From Tannerellaceae bacterium (GTDB lineage Bacteria > Bacteroidota > Bacteroidia > Bacteroidales > Tannerellaceae): a DNA stretch of 64,000 bases. The stretch lies in the NCBI GenBank assembly GCA_031255855.1, contig JAIRRS010000057.1:1-64000 (forward strand). Direction: 5' to 3'. Shown here in pieces: positions 55,722 through 64,000 of the stretch (position 1 is the stretch's first letter; each line of letters opens with the position of its first letter). The position numbers and the translations under genes were made by a program. A model generated the notes under the pieces. It saw nothing but the letters and a program-made list of their open reading frames with translations, had not been told where the DNA came from and made no database searches.

Positions 55722-57146
55722 ATGATTACGATTATGATTGTCGTGTTCCTGGTTGGCTACTTACTGATTGCCCTGGAGCATCCGCTAAAACTAAACAAGT
55801 CTGGCACAGCGTTACTAACAGGTACTATCCTATGGGTACTGTACACTTATGCCGCCCCCGACCTAATCCCAAAAGCCACATTGGCAGAATTCAAAAACTT
55901 CCTCGAAAGCTATCCCGCTTTGTTTACATTGCCATACGAAGAGCAGTCAATAAAATATGTTGTTGAACATCAGGTGCTGGAAAGTATCGGCGACATTGCA
56001 GAAACACTTATCTTCCTGATTGGTGCGATGATCATTGTTGAGTTGATTGATGCCCACGGGGGATTTATGTTTATCACCAACCGCATCACGACGAAAGATA
56101 AACGCAGGCTATTAGTCATGATTTCCTCCATCACCTTCTTCATGTCTGCCGTGTTAGACAACCTCACTACTTCCATTGTGATGGTTATGCTTGTCAACAA
56201 ACTTATCGGCAATTATAAGGAACGCTGGGTGTTCGGAAGTATTATCATCATAGCAGCGAATAGCGGCGGCGCCTGGTCGCCCATTGGCGACATCACGACA
56301 ATTATGTTGTGGATCAGGGGGAACATCTCTACTTCGGCAACGATCCCACATCTTATCCTGCCCAGTATCGTATCCGCGTTAGTCCCGGTGTTAATCGCAT
56401 GTCGTTTCCTGCATGGCAATATCTCTTTACCCAATAATATCACGAACGCATCAGACAATATTTTGCTGAAGGAACTGAAAACAAAAGAAAAACTATCCAT
56501 CCTTATCCTGGGGGTTGCCTGCTTGCTGTTCGTTCCGGTATTCAAAACAGTCATCCATCTGCCTCCGTTCTTGGGGATACTGTTTGGTGTAGGCGTCTTA
56601 TGGATTTACACGGAAATTATGTACCGGCGTAATTCCGTATCCGAAGATATCAAACTCAGGCTGTCGAAAATAGTACACCGTATTGATGGGTCGACCCTAT
56701 TGTTTTTCCTCGGTATTCTATTGGCAGTAGACGCTTTACGTTGTGCCGGTATACTGGATATTCTTTCAAGACTGCTAGACACAAGCATCGGAAACGTTTA
56801 TGCCGTCGACCTGATTATCGGATCGCTGTCGGCTATCGTAGACAACGTACCACTCGTAGCAGGAGCTATCGGCATGTATCCTATCGCTACAGAAGCAGTA
56901 ATAGCTTCGGCTGCCGACCCGGCTTATATGGCAAACTTCGTGCAAGACGGCGTTTTCTGGCAATTCCTGGCATATTGTGCCGGAGTAGGCGGCAGTATGT
57001 TGATTATCGGATCGGCTGCCGGAGTTGTTGTCATGGGGCTTGAAAAGATAGACTTCATTTGGTACCTGAAGCATTTCTCTTTATTAGCTTTGCTGGGTTA
57101 CCTGGCGGGAGCCGGTATTTATATCCTACAAAACTTATTCTTTTAG
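55722..57146 (+). CDS. nhaD: NhaD-type Na+/H+ antiporter
   Basis: A 474-residue polytopic protein with 11-13 predicted helices. Family hallmarks are TLIFLIGAMIIVELIDAHGG, ITFFMSAVLDNLTTSIVMVM, IIIIAANSGGAWSPIGDITT and IGSLSAIVDNVPLVAGAIGM. The acidic residues in these helices are needed for sodium-proton exchange in the ion transporter superfamily. It lies 3 bp before the murK-like gene, so it shares a transcript with amino-sugar salvage genes, an arrangement whose meaning is unclear. Confidence 0.92.
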   Translation: MITIMIVVFLVGYLLIALEHPLKLNKSGTALLTGTILWVLYTYAAPDLIPKATLAEFKNFLESYPALFTLPYEEQSIKYVVEHQVLESIGDIAETLIFLIGAMIIVELIDAHGGFMFITNRITTKDKRRLLVMISSITFFMSAVLDNLTTSIVMVMLVNKLIGNYKERWVFGSIIIIAANSGGAWSPIGDITTIMLWIRGNISTSATIPHLILPSIVSALVPVLIACRFLHGNISLPNNITNASDNILLKELKTKEKLSILILGVACLLFVPVFKTVIHLPPFLGILFGVGVLWIYTEIMYRRNSVSEDIKLRLSKIVHRIDGSTLLFFLGILLAVDALRCAGILDILSRLLDTSIGNVYAVDLIIGSLSAIVDNVPLVAGAIGMYPIATEAVIASAADPAYMANFVQDGVFWQFLAYCAGVGGSMLIIGSAAGVVVMGLEKIDFIWYLKHFSLLALLGYLAGAGIYILQNLFF

Positions 57147-57149
57147 ACA

Positions 57150-57983
57150 ATGATATTGATAGCCGATAGTGGTTCTACAAAGACAGAGTGGCGCGTAACC
57201 GACAAGGGAAAATCCCTGCTATGTATCCACACTGCCGGAATTAACCCTTACTTTCAAAACACCGAAGACATTGAGCGGGAAATAGAAAACAAACTGTTAC
57301 CCGGAATAAAAGACATTCCTGTCGACGCCGTTTATTTTTATGGCGCAGGCTGCAACGTTCCTGAAAAAAACTGCCTTATTACCGATGCCATATCCTCCTT
57401 CTTGCCCGTTCCCGTAGAGGTAAACAGCGACTTGCTGGGAGCTGCACGTTCTTTATGCGGGCAAGCTCCGGGAATCGCTTGCATATTAGGAACAGGTTCT
57501 AATTCTTGTTTTTACGACGGGAAAAACATCGTTAAGAATATTTCACCCTTAGGATTCATTCTTGGCGACGAAGGTAGCGGAGCCGTACTGGGAAAATTGT
57601 TGGTGGGAGATTGCCTGAAAAACCAGCTCCCCAAACACCTGAAAGATAGATTCATCGAGCAATACCAACTGACACCGGCTGGAATTCTGGATCATGTGTA
57701 CAAGCAGCCTTTCCCAAACCGTTACCTGGCAACGCTTTCCAAATTCCTGATAGAAAACATCTCGGAACCATCTATGTACAAACTGGTATACGACAGTTTC
57801 AGAAGCTTTTTCATACGAAACGTAATGCAATACGACAATTACACCGCCCTTCCCATATCTTTTATCGGTTCCATCGCTTTTTACTACCAAGACATACTAA
57901 GGGAAGCGGCAAAGTCTTTATCATTACAAATCAAACAAATAACACAAACCCCCATGGAGGGGTTATTATCATATCACTCATAA
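57150..57983 (+). CDS. murK: MurK-like N-acetylmuramate/N-acetylglucosamine kinase (BadF/BadG ATPase family)
   Basis: A 277-residue kinase of the ASKHA fold. Motifs are ILIADSGSTKTEWRV (phosphate 1), VEVNSDLLGAARSLCG with the probable catalytic Asp, IACILGTGSNSCFYDG (phosphate 2) and PLGFILGDEGSGAVLGKLLV. It resembles MurK of Clostridium and Tannerella, which phosphorylates MurNAc and GlcNAc at the 6-hydroxyl. The following gene (9-bp gap) is canonical murQ, supporting the MurNAc kinase role. This kinase is unrelated in family to the ROK domain of the 21565-23310 fusion. Confidence 0.85.
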   Translation: MILIADSGSTKTEWRVTDKGKSLLCIHTAGINPYFQNTEDIEREIENKLLPGIKDIPVDAVYFYGAGCNVPEKNCLITDAISSFLPVPVEVNSDLLGAARSLCGQAPGIACILGTGSNSCFYDGKNIVKNISPLGFILGDEGSGAVLGKLLVGDCLKNQLPKHLKDRFIEQYQLTPAGILDHVYKQPFPNRYLATLSKFLIENISEPSMYKLVYDSFRSFFIRNVMQYDNYTALPISFIGSIAFYYQDILREAAKSLSLQIKQITQTPMEGLLSYHS

Positions 57984-57992
57984 ATCCGACCT

Positions 57993-58811
57993 ATGGCTTT
58001 TCAAAAAATAACAGAATCCGATTCATTATACAACAATCTTGAAAATATGCCTGTCCGCGAGTTGCTGGAAGGTATCAACAAGGAAGATCAGAAAATAGCC
58101 CTCGCAGTAAAAAAAGAAATACCGAAAATAGAAGAACTGGTAAAAGGCATCGTCAAACGAATGAAACGGGGCGGGCGAATCTTCTATATGGGAGCCGGCA
58201 CAAGCGGACGTCTCGGCGTATTGGATGCCTCCGAAATACCTCCCACATACGGAATGTCAAACACATGGGTCATCGGACTGATAGCCGGAGGCGACACTGC
58301 GCTACGCAACCCGGTAGAAGCTGCCGAAGACGATCTGGAAAAAGGATGGCAAGAACTGTTAGCGTACAAAATCAACTCCAACGACACTGTCATTGGAATA
58401 GCAGCCTCAGGAACCACCCCCTATGTAATCGGCGCCCTCCGGAAAGCCAGGGAAAACGGCCTGCTCACAGCATCTGTCTCATGCAATCCGGATTCGCCGG
58501 TTGCACAAGAAGCCGACATCGCCATCGAACCGGTAGTAGGACCCGAATTTGTAACCGGAAGTACCCGCATGAAAAGTGGTACGGCACAAAAAATGGTGTT
58601 AAACATGATTACCACCTCCACAATGATTCAACTAGGAAGAGTAAAGGGAAACCGGATGGTCAACATGCAACTCACCAACCAGAAACTGGTAGACCGTGGA
58701 ACCCGGATGCTCATGGAAGAACTTCATTTAGACTACAAACAAGCCAAGCGCTTATTGCTACTGCACGGCTCTGTAAAAAAAGCAATAGACGCTTTCAACA
58801 ACGGCGAATAA
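57993..58811 (+). CDS. murQ: N-acetylmuramic acid 6-phosphate etherase MurQ
   Basis: A 272-residue SIS-domain enzyme of typical length. Motifs are GRIFYMGAGTSGRLGVLDAS, then EIPPTYGMSNTWVIGLIAGG with catalytic Glu81, and the second catalytic Glu at 112 in VEAAEDD (31 residues apart, as in E. coli). The C-terminal conserved block is FVTGSTRMKSGTAQKMVLNM. It cleaves the lactyl ether of MurNAc-6-phosphate to GlcNAc-6-phosphate and D-lactate. It is the last gene of the nhaD-murK-murQ cluster and its end overlaps the convergent coaE gene by 17 bp. Confidence 0.95.
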   Translation: MAFQKITESDSLYNNLENMPVRELLEGINKEDQKIALAVKKEIPKIEELVKGIVKRMKRGGRIFYMGAGTSGRLGVLDASEIPPTYGMSNTWVIGLIAGGDTALRNPVEAAEDDLEKGWQELLAYKINSNDTVIGIAASGTTPYVIGALRKARENGLLTASVSCNPDSPVAQEADIAIEPVVGPEFVTGSTRMKSGTAQKMVLNMITTSTMIQLGRVKGNRMVNMQLTNQKLVDRGTRMLMEELHLDYKQAKRLLLLHGSVKKAIDAFNNGE

Positions 58812-59376
58812 ACCTCAGAAAAGCCTCCACTTGCGGTATCAAGGCCTGCTTGCCATCATTGTAAATCACATAATCGGAGCGCTCTTTTTTCGTTTCGTCC
58901 GGTAATTGACTTTTGACTCGGCGGGCCACCTCTTCATAAGAAGTATTATCACGAGCCGTAACTCGCTGGATTCGTACGCCCAACGGAGCGTATACCATAA
59001 CTGAAACATCAACGCTTTTATCGAACCCGGACTCAAACAAAATAGCCGTCTCAATAGCGCACAAAGCCGTTTCCCGGCTCATCGCCCACGCTAGGAAGTG
59101 GCGGTTTACTTCAGGATGGATAATAGCGTTAACACGGCGTAAATATTCCGCATCCGTAAAAATAAGCGAAGCCAGATAATTCTTATCCAAAACACCACCC
59201 GGATAAATCCGCTCTCCAAACAAATCAATAAGCCCCTCGCGTATCACCGCCGACGCCTGCGTTAACTGTTTGCTCTCTTCGTCAGCCATGTAAACCGGAA
59301 TTCCCATTATGCCAAACAAGACGGCAACAACAGACTTCCCGCTCCCAATACCACCGGTCAGACCTATTTTAATCAT
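58795..59376 (-). CDS. coaE: Dephospho-CoA kinase CoaE
   Basis: A 193-residue P-loop kinase starting at the ATG at 59376, chosen because MIKIGLTGGIGSGKSVVAVL is the family opening. Walker A is GGIGSGKS at residues 8-15. Further motifs are YMADEESKQLTQASAVIREG, IIHPEVNRHF, ETAILFESGFD and RVTARDNTSYEEVARRVKSQ. It carries out the last step of coenzyme A synthesis. The start overlaps the ybbR stop by 8 bp, and the 3' end overlaps the murQ gene. Confidence 0.95.
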   Translation of the reverse strand: MIKIGLTGGIGSGKSVVAVLFGIMGIPVYMADEESKQLTQASAVIREGLIDLFGERIYPGGVLDKNYLASLIFTDAEYLRRVNAIIHPEVNRHFLAWAMSRETALCAIETAILFESGFDKSVDVSVMVYAPLGVRIQRVTARDNTSYEEVARRVKSQLPDETKKERSDYVIYNDGKQALIPQVEAFLRFIRRC

Positions 59377-60382
59377 CCGAAACGTTTTGTTCCAATATAA
59401 ATTCAATAGAATCAGGTTGAATAGATACCTTTTCTATCCAATCCGGCTTCTTTGAAAGCATAACTGGAAGCATACCCGAAACATTTTGCCCTAGGTTAGA
59501 CAAAAACACCTCGGCTATAAAATCACCTTCGTCCAAATCTTTGAAACGCGACAGCGGAACCGTACTGGTTATCCTTACTGTTGAAGGAAACATCCGGATC
59601 GTATAGCCGGGAGGAACATTCATACCCCTCAACGCTATCTCTACACTCTTTTCTGTATACTCCTCAATAGCAACATAAATAGATACTACATCAGGTTCAA
59701 TGACTACCCCATTTATTTTCCTGAGATACACATCGCGCTCTATAGCCTTATTCCCCTTTTTGATTTCCGTAAAAACCGTTTTAATGACCGTCAAACTATC
59801 CAACGCCACATCTGTCGCAAACACATCAACAAAAGGAGGATCAATTATCACATCGCCGGAAACCAGAAACCCCGGTTCTGTACGGATATCACCGTCAAAC
59901 ACAACAGGCAAACGCTTCTTTATCAACTTGCGGTAAGGCTCCTGTATCTGTTCCGGATTAAAACTTATCAAACTGGTAGTTGCTATCAACTTACCCATAA
60001 TAGCACTTTCGATATCGCTCCGTTCTAGAAAAATCTCCCCCTTTTCCACAGGAAAATCCTTCATGCTGAGATTAATGGCAGAAATCTTCTTTCCCAGTGA
60101 ATAATTCAGCAAAACACTCCCCTTATCCCTCACGCGAACTTTTATCTCGCTGGGAGGCGTCCGCACAAAAGCCATATCTTTCGGTATATTACGATATCGC
60201 ACAGGAACCGACACCTGTATTTCATACTCCTCCTGCAAACTCTGCAACACCCAGAATCCAAATGAAAGGAATATAAAAAGCAGAAAGATTAAAACTTCTT
60301 TCCACTGATAACTGTGCAAAAAAACCTTAATCTTCCTCTGAAGAGACTTGAAGGATTGTTGGATATTTTCAAGTCGTTTCAT
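59369..60382 (-). CDS. YbbR-domain membrane protein (CdaR-like)
   Basis: A 337-residue protein with one N-terminal membrane helix (VLIFLLFIFLSFGFWVLQSL, about 32-52) and an extracytoplasmic region of about three YbbR-like beta repeats, for example EIQVSVPVRYRNIPKDMAFV, PSEIKVRVRDKGSVLLNYSL and SVEIALRGMNVPPGYTIRMF. In Firmicutes, CdaR regulates c-di-AMP synthase; no cyclase is encoded nearby here. The nusB-yajC-ybbR-coaE order is common in this phylum. Confidence 0.85.
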   Translation of the reverse strand: MKRLENIQQSFKSLQRKIKVFLHSYQWKEVLIFLLFIFLSFGFWVLQSLQEEYEIQVSVPVRYRNIPKDMAFVRTPPSEIKVRVRDKGSVLLNYSLGKKISAINLSMKDFPVEKGEIFLERSDIESAIMGKLIATTSLISFNPEQIQEPYRKLIKKRLPVVFDGDIRTEPGFLVSGDVIIDPPFVDVFATDVALDSLTVIKTVFTEIKKGNKAIERDVYLRKINGVVIEPDVVSIYVAIEEYTEKSVEIALRGMNVPPGYTIRMFPSTVRITSTVPLSRFKDLDEGDFIAEVFLSNLGQNVSGMLPVMLSKKPDWIEKVSIQPDSIEFILEQNVSDD

Positions 60383-60393
60383 TCATCTCTATT

Positions 60394-60720
60394 TTATCGC
60401 TGCTGCTTCTGGACATCTTCAGAAGAAGCAAATACCGACGATTTATCCACACGGATACGCACGCCTTCGGATATCTCAACCTGCATATAACCATCATTAA
60501 TTTCTTTTATCTTCCCGTAAATCCCTCCGGCTGTCACTACCTTATCGCCCGGCTTCATAGCCTCGCGAGCCTTTTGTATCGCTTTTTGTTTCTTTTGTTG
60601 CGGGCGGATCATAAAGAAATAAAAAATCGCGACAATCACCACCATCATCAATATACCCGAATAAGGAGACGCCCCTCCGCCTGCCGGAGCCGCCTGAAGT
60701 AAAATACTTAATAATTCCAT
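60394..60720 (-). CDS. yajC: Preprotein translocase accessory subunit YajC
   Basis: A 108-residue protein with one membrane helix (GILMMVVIVAIFYFFMI) followed by the conserved RPQQKKQKAIQKAREAMKPG and DKVVTAGGIYGKIKEINDGY. YajC joins the SecDF complex. It lies 59 bp after nusB and 11 bp before the YbbR gene. Confidence 0.95.
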   Translation of the reverse strand: MELLSILLQAAPAGGGASPYSGILMMVVIVAIFYFFMIRPQQKKQKAIQKAREAMKPGDKVVTAGGIYGKIKEINDGYMQVEISEGVRIRVDKSSVFASSEDVQKQQR

Positions 60721-60779
60721 TTTATAGTCGTTTTATGAGTAATTCCATTATAGCTAATATGCAAAAGTAATGATAATAA

Positions 60780-61706
60780 TCAATCTTTAAACAACACATT
60801 CTCTTTTTTTAACTCGCCAACCACAGCATCCAATATCCCGTTAATAAACGTACCACTCTTAGGAGTACTATAATATTTAGCCGTATCAATATACTCGTTC
60901 AAGCTCACACTGATAGGTATACTTGGAAATGTAACAATTTCAGCCACAGCCAGCTGCATAATAATCAAATCAATATTGGCCACCCGTTCCGTCTCCCAGT
61001 TCTTCATATGCCGGTCAATACGCTCGCGGTATTCCATCCCATGCAGAATCGCTTCCCGAAACAATTTGACAGCAAACGAGCGATCTTCCTGATCCTTGAA
61101 CATCGGTAATAAAGCCTGTTTGCTTCCCTCCTTCTCATCAAAACGTTTAATTGTCTTCAGCACAAAAGTCTCCACTATCTCAATATCATCATTCCAATAA
61201 AGACTCTTATCCTCCAGATACTCAGTAATCATATCATTCCCGCAAATCACCCTCTTGAACACAGCGCGCCAAAACTCCCTGTCAGCGGCATACGAATCAT
61301 CCGGATTAGCCAAATACTCAGCGTATACATCCGAAGCCAGAATCAGGTCTAACACCTTCTTTACAAAATCCTGATCATTACTCCACGAAAGTTTCTTTTC
61401 AGACACATAATTATTAAAATCCGTAACCTCCCCCAACTGGGCGGCAAAACGATTATCCACCATCCGCATATTCGGATTCCTATCCTCCTCCGTCGGGCGG
61501 TATTTATGCTTCCGGTTATCCAACAAGCGATTTTGAAGATTAGTCAAGTCAATAATAAGTAAAAGGAAGTAATGATACAAATCATAAGATTTCTGCAAAC
61601 TAAAGAGCAATTCGTTTTCCGCGACTTTCAAGTCATTTGTTCCGTTTTGATAATAAGCATATAATATCTGTAGAACTTTGATACGGATTAATATTCTGTT
61701 AATCAT
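60780..61706 (-). CDS. nusB: Transcription antitermination factor NusB
   Basis: A 308-residue protein, longer than the E. coli 139-residue NusB because of a large middle insertion, as usual in Bacteroidota. The N-terminus MINRILIRIKVLQILYAYYQ and the C-terminal NIDLIIMQLAVAEIVTFPSI with SLNEYIDTAKYYSTPKSGTF are the conserved parts. NusB with NusE binds boxA in rRNA transcripts. It starts the nusB-yajC-ybbR-coaE cluster from a TATCTTTG promoter box. Confidence 0.94.
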   Translation of the reverse strand: MINRILIRIKVLQILYAYYQNGTNDLKVAENELLFSLQKSYDLYHYFLLLIIDLTNLQNRLLDNRKHKYRPTEEDRNPNMRMVDNRFAAQLGEVTDFNNYVSEKKLSWSNDQDFVKKVLDLILASDVYAEYLANPDDSYAADREFWRAVFKRVICGNDMITEYLEDKSLYWNDDIEIVETFVLKTIKRFDEKEGSKQALLPMFKDQEDRSFAVKLFREAILHGMEYRERIDRHMKNWETERVANIDLIIMQLAVAEIVTFPSIPISVSLNEYIDTAKYYSTPKSGTFINGILDAVVGELKKENVLFKD

Positions 61707-61755
61707 TATTTGAAGGACCTTCTCGTTTTTTGTTGTATTTAAAAAAATCAGGCTG

Positions 61756-61763
61756 CAAAGATA
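61756..61763 (-). promoter_or_regulatory. -7 promoter box of the nusB-yajC-ybbR-coaE cluster
   Basis: The minus strand reads TATCTTTG from 61763 to 61756, matching TAnnTTTG, 50 bp before the nusB ATG. A TTGTG lies about 20 bp further upstream as a possible -33 box. Confidence 0.55.
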
Positions 61764-61852
61764 AGCAAAATCCGCTTAACACCCACAACATACCCGCAAA
61801 AACTATCTCCCTGCAAAAAAGAAACCATCTTGATGCAATTTTTAGGTTTACG

Positions 61853-61876
61853 TAAGCATGATGTACATCATGCTTA
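61853..61876. promoter_or_regulatory. 24-bp perfect palindrome upstream of the GH9 gene (CRP/FNR-like)
   Basis: The half-site TAAGCATGATGT is followed directly by its exact reverse complement. The centre, TGAT-GTAC-ATCA, fits the CRP/FNR layout TTGAT-N4-ATCAA except at the outer base of each half. Its centre lies about 50 bp upstream of the GH9 -7 box (61912-61919), an activator-type position. Confidence 0.6.
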
Positions 61877-61911
61877 TACCTTATTATGGCCTATACGAAC
61901 ACTATTTTATG

Positions 61912-61919
61912 TAAATTTG
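61912..61919 (+). promoter_or_regulatory. -7 promoter box of the GH9 gene
   Basis: TAAATTTG matches TAnnTTTG and ends 25 bp before the ATG at 61945. Confidence 0.5.
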
Positions 61920-61944
61920 CCTTTATAAGTTTTTAACCCTCAAA

Positions 61945-63783
61945 ATGAAACACATGAAAAAACTATCTTTTCTACTATGCTTTATATCATTTACTCTCTT
62001 TTTAAAAGCAGGAGAGTGGATACGGATCAACCAATTAGGTTATCTGCCCGTTTCATTCAAAATCGCTGTTCTGATGAGTGAAGAAACCATAGAAATCAAT
62101 CGCTTTTCCTTAAAAGACGCACATACAGGTCAAACGATCCACTCTTTTACATCCATAGAAAAAACCGGTTCCTACGGACAAATGAAATCGACATACCGTC
62201 TGGATTTCAGCAAATTCAATAAAAAAGGAACCTATTATCTGGTCGCAGGAAAAGCAAAATCCCCGGTCTTCCGCGTCAACACAGACATATATGATGGTAC
62301 AGCCGACTTCCTTCTCCACTATATGAGGCAGCAACGATGCGGCTACAATCCATACCTGAAAGACAGTTGTCATCTGCACGACGGATATATCGTATACCAC
62401 CCCACGCGCACAAACGAAAAGATAGACGCGACAGGAGGATGGCATGATGCAACAGACTACCTGCAATATACCGCCACATCCGCGAATGCCGTTTACCAAA
62501 TGATGCTTGCCTGGCAACAAAACCCCGGATCTTTCGCCGACAAACACAAGGCAAATGGCGAACTCGGCAGCAACGGCATCCCCGATATCATAGACGAAAT
62601 CAAATGGGGAATGGACTGGCTCGTAAAGATGAACCCGGAAAAGGGCGTGATGTTCAACCAAATTGCCGACGACCGCGACCATGCCGGATTCCGTCTTCCT
62701 ACAAAAGACACCGTAGATTATGGTTGGGGAAAAGGAACCGGCCGGCCCGTTTACTTTTGTACCGGGACGCCGCAAGGCTTGTTACGCCATAAAAACAGGA
62801 CTACAGGCATAGCAAGCACTGCCGGGAAATTCGCGTCCTGTTTTGCTCTGGGAGCCCAGGTATTGAAAGATTTTTATCCCGGTTACGCCCGTATGTTAGG
62901 CAGCAAAGCCGGTGACGCTTACCAACACGGCGCAACCCATCCCGGAGCTTGCCAAACAGCTCCCGGAGGCGCTCCCTACTTTTACGAAGAAGACAACTGG
63001 GCCGATGATATGGAACTGGCCGCGGCTCAATTATATCAAACAACCGGAAATCCACAATATCTGGAGGAAGCTGTACAATACGGGCGGATGGAACCCGTCA
63101 CCCCCTGGATGGGAGCAGACAGCGCCCGTCATTACCAATGGTATCCGTTTATGAACGTAGGCCACTATCTACTGAGCAATGTAAACGACAAACGGGTAAG
63201 CAGGGAATTTCAGCGCAACTTACGTACAGGTGTCGAACGGGTATACGAAAATGCGCAAAGTAGCCCTTTCCTTTTCGGTGTTCCCTATATCTGGTGTTCG
63301 AACAACCTGGTCACTGCAATACTTACTCAATGCCGTTTATACAGGGAAACAACGGGAGACGAACAATACGCCGAAATGGAGGCCTCCTTGCGCGATTGGC
63401 TGTTCGGTTGCAACCCCTGGGGAACAAGCATGGTGGTCGGGCTTCCGGCTTGGGGAGACACCCCCGGATTTCCCCACTCTTCTTATTTGAACATAGGGAT
63501 AGGAACAACTCCCGGCGGATTGGTTGATGGCCCTGTCTATGGCAGTATATTCGGCGGATTGATTGGCGTTACGATTACAGAACCCGACACATATGCCAAA
63601 TTCCAAAGCAGCCTGGTGGTTTATCACGACGATATTTCCGACTATTCCACAAACGAGCCTACGATGGACGGCACTGCCTGCCTCACATATTACCTTTCAG
63701 CGATGCAGAAGGATGGGAATAGACAAGCAAACAAAATCACCCAACAACCGGAAATTAATTATTCCCATCCAGTCATTGAGTGA
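61945..63783 (+). CDS. Glycoside hydrolase family 9 endoglucanase-like enzyme
   Basis: A 612-residue secreted enzyme. The signal peptide is MKKLSFLLCFISFTLFLKAG from the second ATG (61954), with 61945 as the first possible start. An Ig-like CelD_N domain (about 24-112; IRINQLGYLPVSFKIAVLMS) precedes the (alpha/alpha)6 GH9 domain. The catalytic aspartates are D168 and D171 in GGWHDATDYLQY, and the acid is E571 in STNEPTMDGTACLTYYLSA. The family inverts beta-1,4-glucan bonds; in gut Bacteroidota such enzymes also act on xyloglucan or mixed-linkage glucan. No SusCD genes adjoin it. A perfect palindrome upstream suggests specific regulation. Confidence 0.93.
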   Translation: MKHMKKLSFLLCFISFTLFLKAGEWIRINQLGYLPVSFKIAVLMSEETIEINRFSLKDAHTGQTIHSFTSIEKTGSYGQMKSTYRLDFSKFNKKGTYYLVAGKAKSPVFRVNTDIYDGTADFLLHYMRQQRCGYNPYLKDSCHLHDGYIVYHPTRTNEKIDATGGWHDATDYLQYTATSANAVYQMMLAWQQNPGSFADKHKANGELGSNGIPDIIDEIKWGMDWLVKMNPEKGVMFNQIADDRDHAGFRLPTKDTVDYGWGKGTGRPVYFCTGTPQGLLRHKNRTTGIASTAGKFASCFALGAQVLKDFYPGYARMLGSKAGDAYQHGATHPGACQTAPGGAPYFYEEDNWADDMELAAAQLYQTTGNPQYLEEAVQYGRMEPVTPWMGADSARHYQWYPFMNVGHYLLSNVNDKRVSREFQRNLRTGVERVYENAQSSPFLFGVPYIWCSNNLVTAILTQCRLYRETTGDEQYAEMEASLRDWLFGCNPWGTSMVVGLPAWGDTPGFPHSSYLNIGIGTTPGGLVDGPVYGSIFGGLIGVTITEPDTYAKFQSSLVVYHDDISDYSTNEPTMDGTACLTYYLSAMQKDGNRQANKITQQPEINYSHPVIE

Positions 63784-63805
63784 TTCCGGTTATTGAGCGA
63801 TTTGA

Positions 63806-64000
63806 TTAAAGCCTTGCCTTAATCGCTTCTGATTCTTTTTCGTATCCGGGTTTGTTCAATAGAGCGAACATGTTCTTTTTGTATGCCTCCACACCGGGTT
63901 GGTCGAAGGGGTTTACTTCCAGCATATACCCGCTGATTCCACAGGCTTTCTCGAAAAAGTAAAACAGTTGCCCGATATAATATGCGCTTACTTCAGGCAT
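63806..64000 (-). CDS. pgi: Glucose-6-phosphate isomerase, C-terminal fragment cut by the right edge
   Basis: The last 64 codons of a leftward gene whose start lies outside the window. The conserved C-terminal GPI segment is present: [20 protein letters not shown] then [20 protein letters not shown]. The Met at 64000 is internal. It interconverts glucose-6-phosphate and fructose-6-phosphate, the entry point for GlcNAc-6-phosphate carbon after deacetylation and deamination. Confidence 0.93.
   Translation of the reverse strand: MPEVSAYYIGQLFYFFEKACGISGYMLEVNPFDQPGVEAYKKNMFALLNKPGYEKESEAIKARL

Overview
The window looks like chromosomal DNA from a member of the Bacteroidota, order Bacteroidales, probably close to Tannerellaceae or Dysgonomonadaceae (family level is inference). 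The evidence is a SusC/SusD pair with an STN domain, FecR and ECF sigma factors, many lipoproteins with acidic residues after the lipobox cysteine, a TamL/TamB pair, DUF1573 proteins, glycoside hydrolases of families 2, 3, 9, 20 and 95, the nusB-yajC-ybbR-coaE gene order, and repeated TAnnTTTG (-7) promoter boxes. No tRNA, rRNA, CRISPR array, transposase or integrase was recognised.

Layout. 1-5008: the truncated end of an ECF sigma factor gene, a secreted FAD-dependent oxidoreductase and a divergent GH2 enzyme. 5010-13078: a probable envelope operon read leftwards (YkvA-like protein, a barrel-less TonB plug lipoprotein, TamB, TamL). 13204-15860: MeaB GTPase and two DUF1573 proteins. 15985-21363: GT9 glycosyltransferase, MsbA-like ABC exporter and GH95 enzyme. 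21565-35678: an AT-richer polysaccharide utilisation locus read leftwards (ECF sigma, FecR, SusC, SusD, surface lipoprotein, two GH20 hexosaminidases, and a ROK kinase fused to a MurQ-type SIS domain). 35938-40564: an Fsr-like MFS transporter, a GH3 enzyme and a divergent Nudix-type regulator. 40634-46329: Yip1-like protein, SmpB, a nucleoside-gate protein and MetH. 46355-53455: a very large alpha-2-macroglobulin-like protein, FolA and ThyA. 53976-58811: a C11 peptidase, a uracil-DNA-glycosylase-fold protein, NhaD, a MurK-like kinase and canonical MurQ. 58795-61706: CoaE, YbbR, YajC and NusB. 61945-64000: a GH9 enzyme and the C-terminal end of glucose-6-phosphate isomerase.

How the genes work together. 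The most distinctive theme is amino-sugar salvage. The window encodes two separate MurQ-type etherase modules: a stand-alone MurK/MurQ pair (57150-58811), and a divergent MurQ domain fused to a ROK sugar kinase at the end of a GH20/SusCD locus controlled by an ECF/FecR pair. The fused protein could be a one-chain MurNAc kinase-etherase. Alternatively, because vertebrate glucokinase regulatory protein is a MurQ homologue, it could be a sugar kinase carrying a built-in sugar-phosphate sensor.

The most unusual non-coding feature is a two-copy intergenic element (21442-21543 and 53570-53649). It has an inverted 12-mer, a 12-nt spacer, then direct 12-mers at an exact 22-bp period, each containing the core CA(T/C)-N4-ATG. 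One copy lies 21 bp from the end of the AT-rich locus and the other lies upstream of the thyA promoter.
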